A DNA stretch of 36,923 nt from Magnetococcales bacterium DCbin2. Lineage in GTDB: Bacteria > Pseudomonadota > Magnetococcia > Magnetococcales > UBA8363. The notes below the pieces were generated by a model, which searched no databases, was not told the DNA's origin, and saw only the letters and a program-made list of their open reading frames with translations. How positions within the stretch are numbered: position 1 is the first letter of the stretch; every line of letters starts with the position of its first letter. The stretch spans positions 1-36,923 of the forward strand of contig PEAO01000020.1 in the NCBI GenBank assembly GCA_002753615.1. The letters run 5' to 3'. A program made the position numbers and the translations under genes. Below are positions 24,959-33,629 of the stretch, piece by piece.

Positions 24959-25186
24959 TCATCTTTGAATGCCAAATATACTTGAATAACGAGAGGTACT
25001 GTGCTAGGTGTCCGGGGGGGATTTGGTTTCCGTGATGAGAGCGTATGGAGGGAATGTTTTCTGGTTGATGAACCCTTTGAAAAAGACTCAGTCGGAATTC
25101 AAGCTTAAGGACTCAAGGAGTGGTGAATCCTCCTCCAGAAAGGTCGCCCGTTTGAATTCCCGCTGAACCAATTCAAGGAGACTTCA

Positions 25187-25627
25187 TTGATCATTCGCGT
25201 GGAACACGAGGGTATCCTGTATGCTTTCGTTGTCAAAAGTCGCTTCAAAGCCGTCGGTGTTCATTTTTTTACGCCCGACGAAGCGTCGCAACAACTTGCC
25301 TATATTTCTCACGGGCAAGGAAAGTTGATTCTTCCCCATACGCACAATCTTGTCCATCGACACATTGAGCAAACCCAGGAAGTTCTGATCATCAAATCAG
25401 GCCGTATGCGGGTCGATTTTTACACCGAAGGGGCGGTCTATTTCGAGAGCAGAATTATTGAACCATGGGATATTCTTTTCCTGGCTCGTGGTGGACATGG
25501 CTTTGAAATCCTGGAACCACTTGAAATGGTGGAGGTCAAACAGGGTCCCTATGTCGGTACCGAGGATAAAACTATCTTTGGACCCAGTGTACCAGAAACC
25601 ATTATTCTGAAGACAGATCATGAGTAA
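25187..25627 (+). CDS. Cupin protein of surface-glycan clusters
   Basis: 146 residues. A single cupin barrel is visible, with metal-ligand type residues in LPHTHNLVHRHIEQTQEVLIIKSG and the second motif region EPWDILFLARGGHGFEIL. Proteins with the same opening (RVEHEGILYA... VHFFTPDE) commonly sit beside sugar aminotransferases in polysaccharide loci, but their reaction is not established. They may be isomerases or metal-dependent sugar-modifying enzymes. The start is TTG 25187 with AAGGAG about 7 bases upstream. The gene overlaps the following aminotransferase gene by 8 bases, so they are translated together. Confidence 0.8.
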   Translation: MIIRVEHEGILYAFVVKSRFKAVGVHFFTPDEASQQLAYISHGQGKLILPHTHNLVHRHIEQTQEVLIIKSGRMRVDFYTEGAVYFESRIIEPWDILFLARGGHGFEILEPLEMVEVKQGPYVGTEDKTIFGPSVPETIILKTDHE

Positions 25628-26780
25628 TCCTCGCATGATTCCGGTTAATATTCCCAGCCTGGATGGCCGCGAAGGGGAGCTTCTTGCCCAATGTATTCAA
25701 ACCGGGTGGATCTCCTCAGAAGGGCCTTTTATTCGCGAATTTGAGGAAGCTTTTGCAAAAAGGTGCGACCGACGCTACGGAATTGCTGTATCCAATGGTA
25801 CCGCCGCCCTGGAAATTGGCATTCAGGCGTTGAAACTGCAACCAGGCGATGAGGTCATACTTCCCTCTTTCACCATCATCTCCTGTGCAGGGGCAATCAT
25901 CAGAGCGGGAGGTGTCCCGGTTGTAATCGACAGTGAACCGGTCACATGGAACATGGACGTAAGCCAGATCGAGGCCCGCATTACGAAAAAAACCCGAGCA
26001 ATCATGCCGGTACACATCTATGGGATCCCTGTAGACATGGATCCCCTCATGGATCTGGCGCGAAAATACCATTTAGCGGTGATCGAAGACGCTGCCCAGG
26101 CTCACGGATTGACCTATAAAGGGAGGCCCTGCGGCAGCTTTGGCGAACTTTCCACCTTCAGCTTTTACCCAAACAAGCTGATTACCACCGGTGAAGGGGG
26201 GATGGTCGTCACCGATGATGAAGGGTTGGCCGAACGCTGCCGATCCATCCGCAACCTTTGCTTTCAGCCAGAAGCACGCTTCGTTCACGAAGAGTTGGGC
26301 TTTAATTATCGCATCACCAATCTTCAGGCGGCACTCGGTTTGGCACAGATGGAACGGATGGATGCCTTCATCACCAAAAAACGGGCGATGGGTGCCGCCT
26401 ATCAGCATTGGCTTGAAGGACTGGCAGCCTTTGAAAAACCTCCTGCAAAAACCCCTTATGCCGATCATATCTATTGGGTTTTTGGTCTGGTTCTCAGTGA
26501 TCAGGCACGCACTACCTCTGCTCAAGAGGCTGCCAATCTTTTAAAAGAGCGTGGCATTGGCACCCGACCTTTCTTTTGGCCTATGCATGAACAGCCGGTT
26601 TTGAAACGCATGGGATTTTTCAAGGATGAAAGCCTTCCCATTTCGGAACGATTGGCCCGACGGGGTTTTTACGTCCCTATGGGACTCGGTATGCAACGCG
26701 ACGATGTCCGTCATTGTTGCCGTATCCTTTGGGAAGTTTTTGGCAATGGTGACATACCCAAAGATCTCTTGAGTACCTGA
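25620..26780 (+). CDS. DegT/DnrJ/EryC1/StrS sugar aminotransferase
   Basis: 386 residues of the PLP-dependent DegT family, similar to GDP-perosamine synthases. Landmarks are YGIAVSNGTAALEIGIQAL (phosphate-binding region), VIPVHIYG-like MPVHIYGIPVDMDP, VIEDAAQAHG (the Asp contacting the PLP ring nitrogen) and FSFYPNKLITTGEGG with the internal-aldimine Lys186. It would convert a nucleotide-keto-sugar to an amino sugar for a surface glycan. No dehydratase gene is in the window to identify the sugar. It overlaps the cupin gene; 124 bases separate it from the radical SAM gene. Confidence 0.92.
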   Translation: MSNPRMIPVNIPSLDGREGELLAQCIQTGWISSEGPFIREFEEAFAKRCDRRYGIAVSNGTAALEIGIQALKLQPGDEVILPSFTIISCAGAIIRAGGVPVVIDSEPVTWNMDVSQIEARITKKTRAIMPVHIYGIPVDMDPLMDLARKYHLAVIEDAAQAHGLTYKGRPCGSFGELSTFSFYPNKLITTGEGGMVVTDDEGLAERCRSIRNLCFQPEARFVHEELGFNYRITNLQAALGLAQMERMDAFITKKRAMGAAYQHWLEGLAAFEKPPAKTPYADHIYWVFGLVLSDQARTTSAQEAANLLKERGIGTRPFFWPMHEQPVLKRMGFFKDESLPISERLARRGFYVPMGLGMQRDDVRHCCRILWEVFGNGDIPKDLLST

Positions 26781-26904
26781 GACTCTCCATTGTCCCTCGC
26801 ACTTTTTTGACAAATAGCTTCCATGATATTGAAAACAGACTTGACTGTCACCCCAGTTCCACATCAGGTGCTACTATGTTCGTCTCAAAGGTATCAGGAA
26901 ACCC

Positions 26905-28374
26905 ATGAAAATACTGCTCTTAAATCCTCCAGACGAACACACCATTTCTGAATATCAAGATGAACATGGAGAAGGTTTTCTGGAGTCAGACGATTTTGGC
27001 TATTTTCCACCCTTGGGCCTGCTCTATGTTCTGAGTTATTTGGAAAAACATTCATCCGGTCATGAACTATTTTTCAAGGATTGTGTCGCAGAACAACTCT
27101 CTCACATAAAGCTTAAGGAGTTCATCGGCAAAATCCAACCCGATGTGGTTGGTATTACCAGTTTTACCATCTCCCTGATTGATGTTGTCAAGGCGGCCAA
27201 AACTGCCAGGGAGGTCGTACCCAATGCACACATCTGCATGGGTGGTCACCATCCCATCGCGTTTCCCCTTGAAGCCGCCCAGCTTAAAGAGTTTGATTCC
27301 ATCATCGTTGGGGAGGGTGAGGTCGCCTTTACCCACTTGGTGGAGGCCTTAAGGAACGGACAAGATTTCACACACATTACTGGCGTATACAATCGAGAGT
27401 CCATTCAAATATGGGTCGGGAAAGGTTTTCAGGATCGTAAATTTCTCGGCACGGTGGTTGTTCCCCCGGCGTACATCGAAGATATTGAAACGCTTCCCTT
27501 TCCAAACCGCTACTACATCAAGCATATCGACTATCACTCGACCGTGGGGATCAGCGGCAAGCTGGCGACCATCATCAGTAGTCGGGGCTGCCCTTACAAA
27601 TGTACATTCTGCGACGTCCCTTTTAAAACCTATCGCGCACGTAGTGCCAATAGTGTTCTGGATGAAGTTCAGGAATGTCTCGCCATGGGCTATGAAGAAT
27701 TCCACTTTTATGATGATCTTTTCAATATAACTCCCAAAAAAGTACTCGCTTTCTGCGACGAATTGGAGCGTCGCAACATGCGGTTTATCTGGGATTTCAG
27801 GGGCCGGGTCAATAGCGTTACGCGAGAATCGTTGGAACGGATGAAAAAAGCTGGCTGTCGTATGATTTCCTTTGGGGTGGAAACAGGATCTGACGAAGGG
27901 CTTGCGCTCTTGAAAAAGGCAACCACCACCGCGCAGATTCGTCAGGTATTCCGCTGGTGCCGGGAGTTGAGAATTATCACCATTGCTGATTTTATCATCG
28001 GTCTCCCTTTTGAACGTACCCCCGATGACATCAAAACATCCATCGATTTCATGATCGAACTGGATCCCGACTATGCCCAGATTGGTGTCTTGAACCTCTA
28101 CCCCAACACACCGCTATTCGACGAAGCTGCTGCCAAAGGATTAATCGATGCCAAACGATGGCATGATTTCTCCTTGGATCCTCAGCCCGGTTTTTATGTA
28201 GACCATTGGGAAGAGACCATCTCAGCCGTGGATTTGGTCCGTATCCAACGCCAAGCCTACAAACGCTTCTATCTTCGGCCCAGATATATTCTCCGTTCGA
28301 TCTTCAACACGCGATCGTACCATGAATTCAAGATGAAGGCGCGTGGGGCTTTGCAACTCCTGGGAATTACCTGA
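26905..28374 (+). CDS. B12-binding radical SAM protein
   Basis: 489 residues. The N-terminal ~150 residues are a cobalamin-binding-like Rossmann domain (MKILLLNPPDEH, DVVGITSFTISLIDVVKAAK, CMGGHHP, IIVGEGE). The radical SAM core follows, with the 4Fe-4S motif CPYKCTFC (Cys 229, 233, 236). Later core segments are FYDDLFN, ISFGVETGSDEGL and IADFIIGLPFERTPDD. It is typical of BchE/HpnP-like class B enzymes that methylate or rearrange carbons in lipids, cofactors or natural products. The substrate cannot be named. Its neighbours (aminotransferase, glycosyltransferase) suggest modification of a glycan or glycolipid. Not clearly cotranscribed with DegT. Confidence 0.9.
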   Translation: MKILLLNPPDEHTISEYQDEHGEGFLESDDFGYFPPLGLLYVLSYLEKHSSGHELFFKDCVAEQLSHIKLKEFIGKIQPDVVGITSFTISLIDVVKAAKTAREVVPNAHICMGGHHPIAFPLEAAQLKEFDSIIVGEGEVAFTHLVEALRNGQDFTHITGVYNRESIQIWVGKGFQDRKFLGTVVVPPAYIEDIETLPFPNRYYIKHIDYHSTVGISGKLATIISSRGCPYKCTFCDVPFKTYRARSANSVLDEVQECLAMGYEEFHFYDDLFNITPKKVLAFCDELERRNMRFIWDFRGRVNSVTRESLERMKKAGCRMISFGVETGSDEGLALLKKATTTAQIRQVFRWCRELRIITIADFIIGLPFERTPDDIKTSIDFMIELDPDYAQIGVLNLYPNTPLFDEAAAKGLIDAKRWHDFSLDPQPGFYVDHWEETISAVDLVRIQRQAYKRFYLRPRYILRSIFNTRSYHEFKMKARGALQLLGIT

Positions 28375-28454
28375 CAACCTGTTCCGACACCAGTGACCTG
28401 CCATATTCCATTTTGGCCCAATGATGAAGACCATGCATTTTATGGGGAAATCCC

Positions 28455-29858
28455 ATGCTTCTTTTTGAAGGACATTTGAGCGAGGAAGATATTGAGACTC
28501 TTGCCAACATGCATATGAATATTGGCGATAGTTTCACCTCTTCTCTTGGCCCAGTGTTTGTCAAACGATATTGGCGATTTATTGAAACGTCTGACCTTGA
28601 ATTTTTGTTCATCCATCGCGATCCACACAGTAACCGGATTGTTAGCTGTTTGGCGGTCACATTGGACAAGTCATCTCTCCAAAAGCGTGTTCTTTTAAAG
28701 ACACTCCCGTATTCCGTTTTCTGGGCCGTTATTCGACTTTTTTCCTCCCAATACTTTCGAAAATTATTATTTTACGTATTAAAGAGGATTTTTTCCTCAG
28801 AAAATGATGATGAAAGTCCTGAAATTGTGTTTCTCTATACAAACCCTGAAGCGCGTCAACAACAAATTGCTGAAAAACTGCTGTGCCAAGCTGAAAGCTA
28901 CCTTGTTGAAAAAAATCTCACCGTCCTTTATACCCAAACTGTGGATCATCCAGATGGAAAGTCTATAGATTTTTATAAAAAGAAAGGATTCATTATTTCG
29001 AACCATTCAGATCTTGGGGTTTTTCAGTTAGTCACTCTTAAGAAGATACTGTCCCCCGAGTCAAGCAGCGGAAATCACCCAGAAAAACCATTAAAAATTA
29101 TGGTGTCACAACCGATGGAAACCGAGAAAGTTCACGTATCATTGATTCTGCCGACCTATGATGAAGGGGCAAATATCGTCCCCCTGATGGAAAGGCTGGA
29201 GGCGAGTCTTGGAGATCAATGGTCCTACGAATTGATCGTGGTCGATGACGATTCCCCTGATGGTACTGCCGATAAAGCGCGGGAATATGGCCATAATAAT
29301 CCTGCCATCCGCGTTATCCAAAGAAAAAATGAACGGGGACTGACCTCTGCGATCAACTGTGGCTTAAAAGCCAGTCGGGGCCGGATCGTAGGGTGGATGG
29401 ACTGTGACCTTTGCCATCCGCCAGAACTGATAGCCACCATGCTGAAAGAATTGGAAGCGGACGGTGCTGGACTCCACGCCGTCATCGCCTCACGATTTGT
29501 CGCTGGCGGAGGTGATAGACGTAGCGGACTTTACCGACTACAACGAATATTGAGCCTGATCCTCTCCTATCTCTCCCAATGGATTACACATTTGCCGGTC
29601 AAAGATATTTCTAGTGGTTATATTGTCATGCGGCGATCATGTTTTGATGTCCATGGTTTCCTGGTTGGCAACTACGGCGAATATTTCATCGATCTGATCT
29701 ACAAGATGCAAAAAAATGGACTTGTTATGAAAGAAATCCCTTATATTTTTAGCAATCGACAGTACGGTGAATCTAAAACCGCGGTATCATTGTCTGATTT
29801 TCTCCTCAAAGGCCCCGATTATATCCGTATGCTGTTCAAATATCGACTTGGGCGTTAA
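28455..29858 (+). CDS. GNAT acetyltransferase-GT2 glycosyltransferase fusion
   Basis: 467 residues. Residues 1 to about 197 look like a GNAT domain: FLYTNPEARQQQIAEKLL in the acetyl-CoA loop position and SIDFYKKKGFI near its end, typical of GNAT folds, although the loop lacks the usual Gly. A linker (about 198-225) leads to a GT2 domain like dolichol-phosphate mannosyltransferase. It shows VSLILPTYDEGANIVPLME, VVDDDSPDGT (264-), GWMDCDLCHPPE and SGYIVMRR. No membrane anchor follows. It may acetylate a sugar and transfer it to a polyprenyl phosphate or lipid. A separate GT2 start at Met217/221 is possible, but the frame is continuous. It lies 80 bases after the radical SAM gene. Confidence 0.82.
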   Translation: MLLFEGHLSEEDIETLANMHMNIGDSFTSSLGPVFVKRYWRFIETSDLEFLFIHRDPHSNRIVSCLAVTLDKSSLQKRVLLKTLPYSVFWAVIRLFSSQYFRKLLFYVLKRIFSSENDDESPEIVFLYTNPEARQQQIAEKLLCQAESYLVEKNLTVLYTQTVDHPDGKSIDFYKKKGFIISNHSDLGVFQLVTLKKILSPESSSGNHPEKPLKIMVSQPMETEKVHVSLILPTYDEGANIVPLMERLEASLGDQWSYELIVVDDDSPDGTADKAREYGHNNPAIRVIQRKNERGLTSAINCGLKASRGRIVGWMDCDLCHPPELIATMLKELEADGAGLHAVIASRFVAGGGDRRSGLYRLQRILSLILSYLSQWITHLPVKDISSGYIVMRRSCFDVHGFLVGNYGEYFIDLIYKMQKNGLVMKEIPYIFSNRQYGESKTAVSLSDFLLKGPDYIRMLFKYRLGR

Positions 29859-30009
29859 GATATGGGCGATGATCATCGATTCGAATATATGTCACCCCAA
29901 AGTATGGTGGACCTCAAGAATGGGAGGCTTTCCAACGCAATGAAATCCAATAGTTTATTATGGGGATAATTAATGATAAAAATTTTTTATCGTTGGACGA
30001 TCCAAACCG

Positions 30010-31224
30010 CTAGCCCATCATTCTTTTTAATAAGCGTTGTTGGCGATGCCTATCAGCAGGTTTGTGGTCGGGGTGGCGTAAGAGTTGTTGGGACCAATGG
30101 AGTGCTTGGGCGAAGTCTTTGAGGCGGTGTTCATAATATTTGCACAAGGCTTCCATGGCTTTGGGATGGTTACGGTGGGCAAGTTGGGTCCAGAGTGCTA
30201 CGGCCTGGGTCCAGTCATGGTTCTGACGATACAGGGTGGCGAGTGCCAAATGGCCGGCATCGTCGAGTGCTGTCAGGTTGCTCTGAAGAAGTTGAAGTGC
30301 CTGTTCGGTTTGTCCACCATGGGCCATGGCTGTTGCTAGGGCGTGAATGTCGGCCTGATGGGCGGCGGGAAATTGATAGACTTGATCTAATGCCGGAAGG
30401 AGTGCCGCCATGGCTAGGATATCCATGGCGTTGTGTCGCAGGGTCTCTGCCAAACGCTCGGTCCGACCTGAATGGATCCATTGCGTCCATACCTGTGGAA
30501 TGTCAGCCCCTGGGATGTCATTTTTTCGGGGGCGTCCCAGCAATGTTGCTTCCACGCTTCCCAGTTTGCAGTCGGGCCAGTGGCGGCGAAAGGCCCGCCG
30601 GACGGGATACAACAGATCCAGCGAATGAAGATTCTCCAGGGGATTGGCCAATCGGTGCAGACGATGGCGACTGGCGAGCAGGGGGAGATCAAAACTTTTT
30701 CCGTTGTAGGTCAGGACGTGGCGTTTGTTGTCGGTGTATTGTCTCAGGGTTTCCAACAGGCCCCATTCCCCGGAAAACCCGGTGATCAAGAGCAGGGTGA
30801 CACGAAAACCTGCCGTCGATGTCTCTCCCAAACCAACCAAAAATGGGATAGTCCCCGATCCACCGGATAATTTGGTGGTTTCGGTATCCAGGAAGAGGGC
30901 TTTGTCCAGATGGAGTTCCTGGTCGGTGATGAGAGATGGGGGGAATTGTTGTGCATGGTGTGCCAAGGGGAAATGACCATAACGAAACCCTGGCTTGAGG
31001 GTTTTTTGTACTGTGATGAGTCCCGGTTTTTCCAGTTGGCCACCCAGGTGGTGGGCCAACGCTTCGTCCGAAAGCCTGGGGAATGGCCGGGTGGGTGGTG
31101 AACTGGGGCGCAGACGTTGCAGACGTTGGGCGAGGGACGGGGTTGTGATACCGGTGGCATTGGGGGTGATCGTCGCCTGGGGTTTTCCTCGGATCAAAGC
31201 CAGGCGGTCCTTCAGGCGGTTCAT
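30010..31224 (-). CDS. mrfB: MrfB-like RNase H-fold exonuclease (YprB family)
   Basis: 404 residues. An RNase H-like (DEDD exonuclease) domain spans about residues 100-290, with FLDTETTKLSGGSGTIPFLVG (Asp113, Glu115), VLTYNGKSFDLPLL and a final HNAMDILAMA. The C-terminal ~110 residues are helical with TPR-like pattern (HALATAMAHGGQTEQALQLL), absent from shorter members. In Bacillus subtilis MrfB works with the helicase MrfA in repair of mitomycin C adducts outside classical excision repair. The same operon order is seen here: its ATG overlaps the helicase stop by 4 bases. Catalytic acids appear intact. Confidence 0.85.
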   Translation of the reverse strand: MNRLKDRLALIRGKPQATITPNATGITTPSLAQRLQRLRPSSPPTRPFPRLSDEALAHHLGGQLEKPGLITVQKTLKPGFRYGHFPLAHHAQQFPPSLITDQELHLDKALFLDTETTKLSGGSGTIPFLVGLGETSTAGFRVTLLLITGFSGEWGLLETLRQYTDNKRHVLTYNGKSFDLPLLASRHRLHRLANPLENLHSLDLLYPVRRAFRRHWPDCKLGSVEATLLGRPRKNDIPGADIPQVWTQWIHSGRTERLAETLRHNAMDILAMAALLPALDQVYQFPAAHQADIHALATAMAHGGQTEQALQLLQSNLTALDDAGHLALATLYRQNHDWTQAVALWTQLAHRNHPKAMEALCKYYEHRLKDFAQALHWSQQLLRHPDHKPADRHRQQRLLKRMMG

Positions 31225-33629
31225 GGTGTATTGGCCGTTTTCGGGTTGAATAGGTCGAGTACCTTCAGTGCCGCCTCCTTGGGGGAGAGTTCATGGGGGC
31301 GGTTTTCTCCGGGAACAGGGCCGACGCACGCAGGACATCCACGGGTGCAGCGGCAGTTTTTGATCAGGTGGATCGCCTGGACGGTGAGAACGTCTTGTTG
31401 TTCATAGAGAGGCTGCGACAAGCCAATCCCCCCAGGATAATTATCGTAGAGAAAAACCGCCGGTTTGAACCGTGCCAGGGTGATACCAGGATGGTTGGCC
31501 AGGGAATGGATGGGGTGCCCGTTGGCATCGCGCACTGTGCCGCGTCCATGGTTTTCGATGGTGGCAAACCATTGGGCATTGCCATCGCCAACGGCGCGAC
31601 CGAGATCATGGTGATCGGACATGGATAGCACGGCGGCCACGGTATGCAGGGTGTAGGCGGCTCCGAGAAACCCGTTGATGATGTGATCGGGATGGTCGAA
31701 CGTTTGTTCCAGAATCGCCGGATCGGCCTCCCACCAAGTGGCGGTGGTATGCATCTCCTGATCGGGGAGGTTGATTTTTCCATAGCCGACGTTTTCATGG
31801 GTGTGATAGCGAATTTTTTTGTATCCGGCAACGCGGCGGGTGAGATGGACTTCGCCATGGGCGGTGGATGCCCCGGGAATTTGACGCCGTTCAAAATCGG
31901 CAAGAATTTTTAAACGGCTGTAATCGATGGCATCGGTGTAATAATCGGCGTCTGTTTTTTTCACAAAAGCTTTGCGTCCTTTCCAATCCAACTGTTCCAC
32001 CTGATAGGGTCGTGCCTGGACCATGTAGATGGCCTCTTCATGGAGCGTCATGGGGACAGCGGAGAAATCGACTTCGGCGATGACTTCGGCGTGACCGTGG
32101 GTGCGGTCGATGACGACAAAATTGCCGTCGGCGACCGAACGGAGGGAAACGGAGGCGGCGGGATAACTGTCTGCCATCCAAAACCATTGTTGTCCTTCAC
32201 GATGGATCACCTTTTCTTCGGCGAGGATTTCCAACATTTCCACCAAGTTTTCAGGGCCGAACTGTTCGGAGGCATGAAAGGGGAGTTCAAAGGCGGCGCA
32301 ACGGACGTGATCCATGAGGATCAGCAGTTGGTCGGGATGAACGCGGGCATGTTCGGGGGATGCGCCAAAAAAAAAGTCGGGATTGGTTGCGATGAACTGA
32401 TCCAAAGGGGCACTGGAGGCGACCAAAACCCCCAAGGTTGGACGGTTACGACGGCCTGCGCGTCCCAGACGTTGCCAGGTGGCGGCGATGGTGCCGGGAT
32501 AGCCGTTGAGGATGCACACATCCAGGGCACCGATATCGACGCCCAGTTCCAGGGCGGAGGTGGTGACGACCCCATCGAGGGTTCCTGAACGGAGATTTTT
32601 TTCGACATTCCGGCGTTCGGTGGGGAGATACCCGCCACGGTATCCGGCAATCCGGGGGGGATTGCGGGGATCGTGGTCGAAGGTCTCTTTCAGGTAGCGG
32701 GTGATCACCTCGACCATCAGGCGGGAATGGGCAAAAACGATGCATTTAAGACCGGCACGGATGGCGATACGGGCGATGCGTGTGGTCTGGGAACGGGCTG
32801 ATGCCCGCAAACCGAGGTCGGGATTGATCACGGGGGGATTGAATACCAGCAGATGTTTTTCCCCCGCAGGGGCACCGTTTTGGTCGATGGTGGTGATGGG
32901 TTCTCCCACCAGTCGGGTTGCCAGATCTCCGGGATTGGCGATGGTGGCGGAACATAGGATAAATACCGGCTTGGATCCGTAAAAGGTGGTGATCCGTTTC
33001 AGCCGTCGCAGCAGGTTGGCCATGTGGGCACCAAAGACGCCGCGATAGGTGTGCAGTTCATCGATGACGATGAAATGAAGATTTTCAAAAAATTGTGCCC
33101 ATTTGGTGTGATGGGGGAGAATCCCTTGATGCAGCATGTCGGGGTTGGTGACGACGATATCCCCTTTGAGACGAATGGCCTTGCGTTGATCGGACGGGGT
33201 ATCGCCATCGAAGGTATGGGTTTTGATCCCCAAGGTTCCCGATTGATTCAAGGCCAGGAGTTCGGCAACCTGATCTTGGGATAGGGCTTTGGTGGGGAAC
33301 AGGTAGAGTGCTTTTTTTTGTTCGGTGAGGGCGGCCTGTAGGACGGGAAGGTTATAGCACAGGGTTTTGCCGGAGGCGGTGGGGGTAACGATCACCGTAT
33401 GTTGTCCGGCGCGGATACTTTGCCAGGCGAGGGCCTGGTGGCGGTAGAGTTGATTCAGTCCACGTCCTTGGAGTGCTTGGAGGATGCGGGGGTCTAGGTC
33501 TGGGGGGAAGGGTGCGAATTCACCGGGACGCTGGGGGATTTCCAGATGACCGACGATGCGGTCGCGGTAGCGGCGCAGCAGGTGGTTACGCAATTGTGAG
33601 GGGTTGATCGTCCGGGTTGATGGGGTCAA
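31221..33629 (-). CDS. mrfA: MrfA-like DEAD/DEAH helicase with C-terminal zinc module
   Basis: 802 residues. Motif I is TPTASGKTL (82-), motif II is DELH near residue 181, and motif VI lies in WQRLGRAGRRNRPT. After the two RecA domains comes the DUF1998-type C-terminal region that ends in a four-Cys cluster CRCTRGCPAC (759-768), the expected metal site. This matches MrfA (YprA), a 3'-5' DNA helicase that acts with MrfB in repair of mitomycin-type lesions. Start TTG 33629 overlaps the stop of the FIST gene by 4 bases; no ATG lies nearby. mrfB overlaps the other end. The pair is therefore one operon with the FIST protein. Confidence 0.9.
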   Translation of the reverse strand: MTPSTRTINPSQLRNHLLRRYRDRIVGHLEIPQRPGEFAPFPPDLDPRILQALQGRGLNQLYRHQALAWQSIRAGQHTVIVTPTASGKTLCYNLPVLQAALTEQKKALYLFPTKALSQDQVAELLALNQSGTLGIKTHTFDGDTPSDQRKAIRLKGDIVVTNPDMLHQGILPHHTKWAQFFENLHFIVIDELHTYRGVFGAHMANLLRRLKRITTFYGSKPVFILCSATIANPGDLATRLVGEPITTIDQNGAPAGEKHLLVFNPPVINPDLGLRASARSQTTRIARIAIRAGLKCIVFAHSRLMVEVITRYLKETFDHDPRNPPRIAGYRGGYLPTERRNVEKNLRSGTLDGVVTTSALELGVDIGALDVCILNGYPGTIAATWQRLGRAGRRNRPTLGVLVASSAPLDQFIATNPDFFFGASPEHARVHPDQLLILMDHVRCAAFELPFHASEQFGPENLVEMLEILAEEKVIHREGQQWFWMADSYPAASVSLRSVADGNFVVIDRTHGHAEVIAEVDFSAVPMTLHEEAIYMVQARPYQVEQLDWKGRKAFVKKTDADYYTDAIDYSRLKILADFERRQIPGASTAHGEVHLTRRVAGYKKIRYHTHENVGYGKINLPDQEMHTTATWWEADPAILEQTFDHPDHIINGFLGAAYTLHTVAAVLSMSDHHDLGRAVGDGNAQWFATIENHGRGTVRDANGHPIHSLANHPGITLARFKPAVFLYDNYPGGIGLSQPLYEQQDVLTVQAIHLIKNCRCTRGCPACVGPVPGENRPHELSPKEAALKVLDLFNPKTANTP

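Noticed and set aside
29975-29991. AT-only hairpin in the gap between the GT2 gene and mrfB as a shared terminator
   Set aside because: GATAAAA/TTTTATC stem is A/T only and there is no GC stem; too weak to call.
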